Assembly (NCBI GenBank): GCA_038134485.1 | Contig: JAYPVG010000036.1 | Span: forward strand, 1 to 28,956 | Direction: 5' to 3' | Length of the DNA: 28,956 bases | Origin: NORP240 sp038134485 | GTDB taxonomy: Bacteria; Pseudomonadota; Gammaproteobacteria; Pseudomonadales; Pseudohongiellaceae | Shown: one piece after another, positions 1 to 6,403 of the stretch | How positions within the stretch are numbered: the stretch's first letter is position 1 | Layout of the letters: each line of letters opens with the position of its first letter | Position numbers and translations under genes: made by a program | Notes under the pieces: generated by a model | What the model saw: the letters and a program-made list of their open reading frames with translations, nothing else | The model's database searches: none | Told to the model about the DNA's origin: nothing

Positions 1-732
1 TCCGAGGGCATCTACGCGATTAAGCAGCGTGACCCTGTTGGTCTGGATAGTGTCGCGTTGTATGTCCAGTATCGTCTGCTCTGTCATGCGCATATCGAGC
101 ACCGGTTCACCGCGAACTTCGCTGTTTTGAAACAAAAGTTCTGGAAATCCGTCACGCAGCTCGGACCGGGCCAGAGAGCGGGTATCCTCGTCCGCAAATC
201 TGACCTGAATGTGGGAATTGCTGATCAGCTCCATGCCGGTAGACCGAATCCGGGCAGTTCTGAGCTGATTGCGTATATTACTGAGATTATCTTCCATGCG
301 ACGCTGCAAGGCGGCTTCCAGATCCACCTCCATCTGGAAATGCACCCCACCCTGAAGATCCAGACCGAGGTTCATCTTTCCGGCACCGATACGCTGCATC
401 CACTGAGGCGTAGTGGGTGACAGATTAAGCGCCACTATATACTGCTCGGAAAGCGAATCCTCAATCACGGTCTTGGCGCGTAACTGATCATCAAGGCTGT
501 TCAATCGAACCAACCCGCTTTCATTTTCGACCACGTCTCCAAAAAACTCGATCTGGGCCGCCTCCAGAGCTGTCGTCACCGTCGCCATGTCTGCCTCAGT
601 TACCGGCAGGCTCTCATGGGAAATCTGCAGAGCCGGGTCGTCTGGAAAAAGATTAGGCGAGGAGTACAGAAATCCCAGCACGACAACCAGGAGCACCAGA
701 ACATTTTTCCAAGCCGGGTATGTATTCAGCAT
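1..732 (-). CDS. secD: Protein translocase subunit SecD, N-terminal part (truncated by window edge)
   Basis: SecD is an inner-membrane subunit that, with SecF and YajC, uses the proton-motive force to help SecYEG move proteins across the membrane. The reverse strand reads 244 codons from an ATG at 730-732 to the window edge with no stop. Residues about 8-24 form a hydrophobic membrane anchor (VLVLLVVVLGFLY), followed by a periplasmic region. The SecD signature GLDLQGG lies near residues 123-129. The gene follows yajC by about 54 bases on the same strand, the classical yajC-secD order; secF is expected beyond the edge. The C-terminal transmembrane domain is not in view. The family call is secure from motif and context. 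Confidence 0.95.
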   Translation of the reverse strand, partial: MLNTYPAWKNVLVLLVVVLGFLYSSPNLFPDDPALQISHESLPVTEADMATVTTALEAAQIEFFGDVVENESGLVRLNSLDDQLRAKTVIEDSLSEQYIVALNLSPTTPQWMQRIGAGKMNLGLDLQGGVHFQMEVDLEAALQRRMEDNLSNIRNQLRTARIRSTGMELISNSHIQVRFADEDTRSLARSELRDGFPELLFQNSEVRGEPVLDMRMTEQTILDIQRDTIQTNRVTLLNRVDALG

Positions 733-786
733 GTGGTATCAGCCTCGTCAGATTCCAGTCCGCAGGTTACGGATAAAGACACGTCA

Positions 787-1113
787 CTACTTGATGCCGC
801 CTATGGTTCCCTTGGGTAGGGCAGCAGCGATGGAAGATTTCTGCATTTTTAATTCAACGCCTTCGGCGACCTGAATACTGATGTAATCGTCATTAACCAC
901 GGTAACTTTCCCGAGCAAGCCGCCGGAGGTCATTACCTCGTCACCTTTGGAGATACTTGAAATCAGATCCCGATGTTCCTTTGCACGCTTCGACTGCGGT
1001 CGCCACAGAATGAAGTAAAACAGCACGAACATGCCGCCGATGAACAGCAGGTTAAAGGTAGCGCTGGGAGCAGCAGGCTCCTGGGCGAAGGCGATGGGAA
1101 ACAGAAAGTCCAT
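787..1113 (-). CDS. yajC: Sec translocon accessory subunit YajC
   Basis: YajC is a small single-span inner-membrane protein that associates with SecDF. The product is 108 aa, close to the 110 aa of E. coli YajC. It has a short N-terminus, one membrane segment at about residues 19-37, the RPQ-x-KR sequence just after it (WRPQSKRAKEHRDL), and the family's soluble domain (SISKGDEVMTSGGLLGKV). I chose the ATG at 1111-1113 over a GTG four codons upstream, because the upstream GTGAGAA stretch then serves as the ribosome binding site and the protein begins MDFLFPIAFAQ. It lies between tgt and secD, all on the minus strand, and is probably co-transcribed with both. Confidence 0.95.
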   Translation of the reverse strand: MDFLFPIAFAQEPAAPSATFNLLFIGGMFVLFYFILWRPQSKRAKEHRDLISSISKGDEVMTSGGLLGKVTVVNDDYISIQVAEGVELKMQKSSIAAALPKGTIGGIK

Positions 1114-1215
1114 GGTTATTCTCACTAGTTAAATTCAGCCCCACGGCAAGGGCAAAACCTGTTATTGACTACATGAATTTGGGGGTTTACCGGTATTTCA
1201 AGGGCTCATTGAAAA

Positions 1216-2346
1216 TTATTCGGGGTTCTGAGCATCGAGATCAGCGCTAAGCTGTTGTTGTGCCTCGGCAAACTCCCGCGTAAAGGCGCTCAATCTACCC
1301 TGTTCTATGGCCTGACGCAAATCCCGCATCAGTTTCTGATAGAAGTGTAAATTGTGCAGTGTATTGAGCTGGGCGCCCAGCATTTCCTTACATTTATCAA
1401 GGTGATGCAGATAGGCCCTGCTGAAATGTCGGCAGGTGTAACAGTCACAGTCCGGGTCCAGCGGACCGATGTCATCGCGGTAACGAGAATTGCGCAGCTT
1501 CAGCAGTCCGCGGGAAGTGAACAGGTAGCCGTTTCTGGCGTTGCGGGTCGGCATAACGCAATCAAACATATCCACTCCCTGCCGCACTGCATTGACGATA
1601 TCCTGGGGCGTGCCCACTCCCATCAGGTAGCGGGGTTTCGACTCCGGCATCAAGGGCGTAATAAAGGCTATCACCTCCGCCATCTGCTCTTTGGGTTCCC
1701 CCACCGACAGGCCGCCGATGGCATAACCGTCAAAATCGATGTCCTGCAATTGCTCCAGCGACTGCTGACGCAGCTCCTGGAACATACCGCCTTGAATGAT
1801 GCCGAACAGCGACGCCGGGTGCGCACCATGAGCATCCTTGCAGCGCCGCGCCCAGCGCAGGGACAGTTCCATCGATTCGGCGGCGACATCCCGCGCGACC
1901 GGGTAAGGTGTGCATTCGTCGAACACCATGATGATGTCGGACCCCAGTTGCTGCTGCACTTCAATAGCAGATTCCGGTCCGAGGAAAACGGCACTGCCGT
2001 CAACGGGCGATTTGAAACTGACTCCCTGTTCGCTGATTTTGCGCATGCTGCCAAGGCTGAAAACCTGAAAGCCACCGGAATCAGTGAGAATCGGTTTCGC
2101 CCAGCCGATAAAATCGTGAAGATCTCCGTGGGCCCTGACAATCTCGATGCCTGGACGCAGCATAAGGTGGAAGGTGTTACCCAGCAGGATTTCCGCTCCT
2201 GTCGCAGCAACCTGTTCAGGATTCAGTCCCTTGACAGTGCCGTAGGTTCCGACCGGCATGAATGCGGGCGTATGCACCCGCCCACGGGGAAACTCAAGAA
2301 CCCCGCAGCGCGCCAGACCATCTATTGCCTTGACAGTAAACTCCAT
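1216..2346 (-). CDS. tgt: Queuine/preQ1 tRNA-ribosyltransferase
   Basis: Tgt exchanges guanine at the wobble position of GUN-anticodon tRNAs (Asp, Asn, His, Tyr) for preQ1, the first tRNA-bound step of queuosine synthesis. The 376 aa product matches the usual length of about 375. Visible motifs are ILTDSGGFQVFS with the general acid/base Asp89, FGIIQGG, GGLSVGEPK, and DMFDCVMPTRNARNG with nucleophile Asp262. The zinc site is Cys300, Cys302, Cys305 and His331 (DCDCYTC...LNTLHNLHF). The ATG start gives the family N-terminus, with GAGGA a little far upstream. It sits upstream of yajC and secD as in many gammaproteobacteria. Its frequent upstream partner queA is absent and prfC takes that place. 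Confidence 0.97.
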   Translation of the reverse strand: MEFTVKAIDGLARCGVLEFPRGRVHTPAFMPVGTYGTVKGLNPEQVAATGAEILLGNTFHLMLRPGIEIVRAHGDLHDFIGWAKPILTDSGGFQVFSLGSMRKISEQGVSFKSPVDGSAVFLGPESAIEVQQQLGSDIIMVFDECTPYPVARDVAAESMELSLRWARRCKDAHGAHPASLFGIIQGGMFQELRQQSLEQLQDIDFDGYAIGGLSVGEPKEQMAEVIAFITPLMPESKPRYLMGVGTPQDIVNAVRQGVDMFDCVMPTRNARNGYLFTSRGLLKLRNSRYRDDIGPLDPDCDCYTCRHFSRAYLHHLDKCKEMLGAQLNTLHNLHFYQKLMRDLRQAIEQGRLSAFTREFAEAQQQLSADLDAQNPE

Positions 2347-2418
2347 CAGTTCTGACGATCCTCGATGTTAGAAATACCAAAGAACCTGGTCAGCAGCATC
2401 GCTTCACCAGCAAAATCG

Positions 2419-4005
2419 CTAGTGCTCACGCGTGGCATGAAACACAATCTCGGGCCAGCGCTCTTCCATCAATGACAAATTGACGCGCGTTGGTGCCAGA
2501 TAGGTCAGACAGCCTCCAGCGTCGAGTGCCAGGTTTTCATGAGCTTTTTTCCTGAACTCTGCCAGCCGGACTGAATCCTCACTGGTTACCCACCTTGCGG
2601 TGTAAATACTGCTCGGCTCGTAGATGCAATCGACTTTGTACTCATCCTGTAGCCGGAATGCCACCACCTCAAATTGCAGGGTCCCTACAGCGCCGACAAT
2701 CAAGTCGTTATTTTTAAGCGGCATAAAAACCTGGGTCGATCCTTCTTCGGACAACTGAGTCAATCCTTTCTGCAGTTGTTTTAGCTTGAGTGGGTCCTTC
2801 AGGCGAATACGTCTGAACAACTCGGGCGCAAAATGCGGAATTCCTGTGAACTTGAGATTCTGCCCCTCGGTGAAGGTGTCACCCAACTGGATCGTGCCGT
2901 GGTTATGCAATCCGATTATATCGCCGGATACAGCATCTTCAGCCTGCTCCCTTTCGCCGGCCAGGAACATAACCGCGTCGTTCACTTTGATGTCCCGTTC
3001 GATGCGCACATGACGCATTTTCATACCCCTATGGTAAGCGCCGGAACAGATGCGCAGGAAAGCGATTCGATCCCGGTGTTTGGGATCCATATTCGCCTGA
3101 ATTTTGAAAACGAATCCACTGAAGTCTGCTTCGTCAGCTTCCACCTGTCGGGACTCGGTCGCTCTGGGTCCGGGGCCGGGTGCCCATCGCACAAAATCAT
3201 CCAACAGTTCCCGCACTCCGAAATTTCCCAGAGCAGTGCCGTAATACACTGGCGTTAGTTGCCCTGCCAAATATGCCTCAAGGTCGAATTGATTACTGGC
3301 ACCGCGGATCAGTTCGATGGCATCAAGCGTGTCGGGATATTCATCACCCAGAAACTGTCGCGCCGCATCACTTTTAAGTCCGTCGATTCGCCGGTCTTCG
3401 GGTATCTGACTTCCCTGCCCAGGCCGGTAAACGTGAAGGGTATCGGTATACAGGTTATAGACGCCCTTGAAGGACTTGCCCATGCCAAGCGGCCAGTTAA
3501 TCGGCGCGCAGGAAATCTTCAGGACCGTTTCAATTTCGTCAAGTATTTCCACCGGGTCGAGAATGTCTCGATCAAGCTTGTTGACAAAGGTAAATATTGG
3601 GGTGTCCCGTAACCGGCAAACATCCATGAGTTTGATGGTTCGTTCTTCAACACCCTTGGCGCCATCCACTACCATCAGTGCAGAATCGACAGCGGTAAGG
3701 ACGCGGTAGGTGTCCTCCGAAAAATCTTCATGTCCGGGCGTATCCAGCAGATTGACCATGCGCTCGCAGTAGGGAAATTGCATCACCGAAGAGGTCACAG
3801 AGATGCCACGTTGCTGCTCCATGGCCATCCAGTCAGATGTTGCATGACGATCTGATTTCTTCCCCTTCACGGTACCCGCAACCTGAATCAGCTTGCCGAG
3901 TAACAGCAGCTTTTCAGTAATGGTGGTTTTGCCGGCATCCGGGTGTGAGATGATCGCTAGAACGCGCCTGCGTTCAATTTCGTCGTTGAGTTCCTGCTGA
4001 TGCAT
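2419..4005 (-). CDS. prfC: Peptide chain release factor 3 (RF3)
   Basis: RF3 is a translational GTPase that removes RF1/RF2 from the ribosome after peptide release. From the ATG at 4003-4005 the protein is 528 aa, against 529 in E. coli. It shows P-loop SHPDAGKTT (about 20-28), switch-region ATSDWMAMEQQRGISVTSS, DTPGHEDFS (about 88-96) and NKLDR (about 142-146). Further family blocks are QANMDPKHRDR, LHNHGTIQLGDTF, and the C-terminal TREH ending. The frame is open 46 codons further upstream, but that extension has no RF3 counterpart, so I rejected it. No strong Shine-Dalgarno precedes this ATG. It is divergent from the acyl-CoA dehydrogenase gene and 72 bases upstream of tgt, so it may share a transcript with tgt-yajC-secD. 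Confidence 0.97.
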   Translation of the reverse strand: MHQQELNDEIERRRVLAIISHPDAGKTTITEKLLLLGKLIQVAGTVKGKKSDRHATSDWMAMEQQRGISVTSSVMQFPYCERMVNLLDTPGHEDFSEDTYRVLTAVDSALMVVDGAKGVEERTIKLMDVCRLRDTPIFTFVNKLDRDILDPVEILDEIETVLKISCAPINWPLGMGKSFKGVYNLYTDTLHVYRPGQGSQIPEDRRIDGLKSDAARQFLGDEYPDTLDAIELIRGASNQFDLEAYLAGQLTPVYYGTALGNFGVRELLDDFVRWAPGPGPRATESRQVEADEADFSGFVFKIQANMDPKHRDRIAFLRICSGAYHRGMKMRHVRIERDIKVNDAVMFLAGEREQAEDAVSGDIIGLHNHGTIQLGDTFTEGQNLKFTGIPHFAPELFRRIRLKDPLKLKQLQKGLTQLSEEGSTQVFMPLKNNDLIVGAVGTLQFEVVAFRLQDEYKVDCIYEPSSIYTARWVTSEDSVRLAEFRKKAHENLALDAGGCLTYLAPTRVNLSLMEERWPEIVFHATREH

Positions 4006-4152
4006 TACAGATGAAAATCCGTCCCGGTAAAAGGGGCGCAAGTATAGCAAGTGGGAGTTTGGCGGCAAACAGGCCGCAGATAAGTCAAAGTTCGAGTAGA
4101 TACCATTGCCCTCGCGGTGCGCAAATCCCTGTAATGGCATCATCCCGCCCAG

Positions 4153-4158
4153 TATAAT
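4153..4158 (+). promoter_or_regulatory. Candidate -10 element for the acyl-CoA dehydrogenase gene
   Basis: A perfect TATAAT lies 32 bases before the ATG at 4191, in the space between the divergent prfC and acyl-CoA dehydrogenase genes. The bases at -35 spacing (around 4129-4135, tgtaat) match the consensus poorly, so the -10 box carries the prediction. An AGGG ribosome binding site follows at about 4185. Confidence 0.45.
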
Positions 4159-4190
4159 TTCCGAAAGTTGGATTATCGGAGAATAGGGCC

Positions 4191-5351
4191 ATGGATTTTC
4201 AATTATCCCCAGAGCAGCAGCTATTGCAGGAAACTGCCAGGAAGTTTGCCCGCTCGGAACTGACAGAGCTGGCCAGACGGATAGAGGAGCAGGACGAGCC
4301 CCCGGGCATCGAACTCCGCAAGCGCTTCGCTGAAATGGGATTCCTGGGTGCCAACCTGCCGGAAGAATTCGGTGGGGCCGGGATGTCGCACTTGGATGCG
4401 GTAATAGTACTGGAGGAAATTGCCAAGGTATCTATCGCAGTGGCTTTTCCAATTTTCGAGAGCTGTTTTGGCCCCAGCCTGGCTATTGCCCATTTCGGCA
4501 GTGCTGAACTCAAACATCGTATGCTCCCGCGGGTCTGCAGCGGCGAAATCGTTATTGCGGTCTCCATGTCCGAGCCCAATGCAGGGTCAGCACTGACGGA
4601 CCTGACTACCCGGGGTGTCTTACAGGGCAACCAGATCATCCTTAACGGCCAGAAACGCTGGTGCTCCGGTGCCGGGCACTCTGAAGCTTACGTCGTCTAT
4701 TGTCGCCTGTCTGATGCGCCAGGCGCGCAGGGAATAGGAGCGGTTTTGGTGGAAAAAGGTGTGCCAGGATTCAGCTTTGGCAAACGGGATCACCACATGG
4801 GGTTCAGAGGCGTTTGCAGCGCCGACATGTATTTCGACCAGGTGGCTGTACCGGAGAGCAATATAATCGTTCCGGCCGGTGGGTTTGGCAAACTGATGGA
4901 AGCATTCGATCTGGAGCGCTGCGGAAATACCACTATGTCGCTCGCAGTAGCGCAGTCTGCCTTTGATATCGCCCTCAACTACGTGCAGGAGCGCCAGCAG
5001 TTCGGTAAACCGGTGGTCGATTTCCAGGCGGTGCAACTTCAACTGGCAGAAATGAAGATGCGTCTCGACGCCTCTCGCCTGCTGCTCTACCGGGCTGTCG
5101 CAAATGCGCAGCAGGGACTTCCTTCAATAACCGACAGCTCCATTGCCAAATGTTTCGCCAATGAAACCGCCCGGGAAGTCACCGGAAAGGCTATGCAATT
5201 GATGGGTGGTTACGGTTATTCCAAAGAATTCCCCATGGAACAGAAACTGCGCGATGGTTGGGGCTGGGGCATCGCCGGCGGCACGATAGATATTCAGAAA
5301 ATAAATATTGCAGCATCACTGGTTGGGAGACGATTCAATCAACGCGGCTAG
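4191..5351 (+). CDS. Acyl-CoA dehydrogenase family protein
   Basis: A flavoprotein expected to oxidise an acyl-CoA to the trans-2-enoyl-CoA and pass electrons to ETF. The 386 aa length is standard. The N-terminal helical domain (1-120) is followed by the FAD/substrate strand MSEPNAGSAL (about 126-135), GQKRWCSG, YVQERQQFGKPVVDFQAVQ (about 264-282) and QLMGGYGYSKEFPMEQKLRD (about 336-355). The usual C-terminal YEGT motif, which holds the catalytic glutamate of short- and medium-chain enzymes, reads IAGGT here (361-365). Glu242 in AFDLERCG aligns with the base used by isovaleryl-CoA and long-chain dehydrogenases, which suggests that subtype. The substrate is unknown. The gene stands alone, preceded by AGGG and a TATAAT box. 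Confidence 0.93.
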   Translation: MDFQLSPEQQLLQETARKFARSELTELARRIEEQDEPPGIELRKRFAEMGFLGANLPEEFGGAGMSHLDAVIVLEEIAKVSIAVAFPIFESCFGPSLAIAHFGSAELKHRMLPRVCSGEIVIAVSMSEPNAGSALTDLTTRGVLQGNQIILNGQKRWCSGAGHSEAYVVYCRLSDAPGAQGIGAVLVEKGVPGFSFGKRDHHMGFRGVCSADMYFDQVAVPESNIIVPAGGFGKLMEAFDLERCGNTTMSLAVAQSAFDIALNYVQERQQFGKPVVDFQAVQLQLAEMKMRLDASRLLLYRAVANAQQGLPSITDSSIAKCFANETAREVTGKAMQLMGGYGYSKEFPMEQKLRDGWGWGIAGGTIDIQKINIAASLVGRRFNQRG

Positions 5352-5907
5352 ACCTGCCCGCGGTCAGAGCAATGGGTAACTGCCGTCAAACAACCGTTAG
5401 CAGTAACATCTACCAATCCGGCTGGTCGCCGAAATCGTCCCACATGAATACTGGAAGTTAGGTCTTTTAGCTAATAACAATTGGAAGGCAATTTCATTAA
5501 CTGCCTGTTAAAACTACAGAAATAGAGTCGGAATTGCGCTGCGACTTTTTCCACAGAATCTGTGGATAACTCGGTGAATAAAATAATCAATTCATGGTGA
5601 AAGCATGAAAATCTGGCATTTCACGTTAGATTGTTCATTAATTGATCATTTTTATAACTGTATATATTTCAATACTTTATGAGTTTTTGACGGTTCGACT
5701 TAAAAAAAAAACCTATAAATACCGAGGTTTTATGACACCCCCGCAATTTTTGTGCATAAATTCTCGGGTTGAACGGACAACGCGAATTTCAGACTACTAT
5801 TTGTTGTTGTTTTTAATAGACTTTTTCGCTTTCCATTTACCGCTCGTTCAGCTTACTTTTTGCTCTCCTGGTGAACGGCAGCGACGGCATGCGTCCGGGA
5901 CGCCAGA
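5352..5907. other. AT-rich non-coding region with DnaA-box matches
   Basis: About 556 bases separate the acyl-CoA dehydrogenase stop from the converging small membrane gene. I see no convincing gene: a 95-codon frame at 5642-5929 has an A/T-driven composition, no ribosome binding site, and runs into the opposing gene. From about 5580 to 5720 the DNA is strikingly AT-rich, including an A10 run near 5702. Three matches to the DnaA-box consensus TTWTNCACA lie at 5547-5555, 5561-5569 and 5751-5759. No clear U-tract terminator was found, although two converging units end here. Confidence 0.6.
5547..5569. repeat. Inverted pair of DnaA boxes
   Basis: The stretch reads TTTTCCACAGA, a single A, then TCTGTGGATAA. 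The arms are complementary at 10 of 11 positions. The right arm contains a perfect reverse-strand TTATCCACA (5561-5569). The left arm contains TTTTCCACA (5547-5555), which also fits TTWTNCACA. A third match, TTATGCACA on the minus strand, lies at 5751-5759. DnaA binding is inferred from consensus only; the same arrangement could be an operator for another protein. Confidence 0.45.
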
Positions 5908-6231
5908 TCAGGCAAGGACCAGGTCGTAAAGAGTCGGCACCAGAATAAAACTGCAAACCATTGCCAGAAGTATATCTTGATCTATGACGTATGCAGCCAT
6001 TATGGTTCCAGATAGATTGATGGTCAGCACGCCGACAAGGACACAAAGAACCAACAGCTTTTTCTTGCCCAGCAAAAGCACTGAGAACAGTAAGCCGAGG
6101 CTCACGATATAGACATAGTTATCCACCAGACCAACTCGCGCCAGCATTTCAGTCGCCAGGCTAAAGCCTATCAGGGAAAACAAGATTAGAACCACGACGG
6201 CTCCCTGGATAGATTTTTTTTCGCTTTGCAA
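5908..6231 (-). CDS. Small four-span membrane protein, unknown function
   Basis: I do not recognise this family. From a TTG at 6229-6231 the product is about 107 aa and almost entirely hydrophobic. After a short charged N-terminus (QSEKKS) there are about four membrane segments: VVVLILFSLIGFSLA, YIVSLGLLFSVLLL, KLLVLCVLVGVLTINL and ILLAMVCSFILVPTL. I prefer the TTG because a strong GAGGAG lies 7 bases before it; a GTG five codons upstream overlaps that ribosome binding site. It follows the GspE-type ATPase gene by about 170 bases on the same strand, so it could be co-transcribed and act with it, but nothing in the sequence proves this. Confidence 0.7.
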   Translation of the reverse strand: MQSEKKSIQGAVVVLILFSLIGFSLATEMLARVGLVDNYVYIVSLGLLFSVLLLGKKKLLVLCVLVGVLTINLSGTIMAAYVIDQDILLAMVCSFILVPTLYDLVLA

Positions 6232-6403
6232 GTTATTTCTCCTCACAGCGACGCAGATGTCAATTAAGCGTTATGCTCAATCAATCATTCAGCAGGGTCA
6301 AGCAAGTAAGTAGATTGCGCAGGTCTTTTGCTAAAACTTGGGATTCTGTTCACAGTTTAAAGGCAAGCACAACCCGCACGGCGAGCTAAACTGCACACAA
6401 CTG

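Noticed and set aside
1354..2355. 333-codon open frame on the plus strand opposite tgt
   Set aside because: It lies fully antisense to a clear tgt gene, has no ribosome binding site and shows no family motif. It is a shadow of a GC-rich coding strand.
4006..4143. Longer prfC start
   Set aside because: The 46 extra residues have no counterpart in RF3 and cover the divergent promoter region.
5642..5929. 95-codon frame in the AT-rich intergenic region
   Set aside because: It has an A/T-driven amino-acid composition, no ribosome binding site, and its end overlaps the small membrane gene on the other strand.
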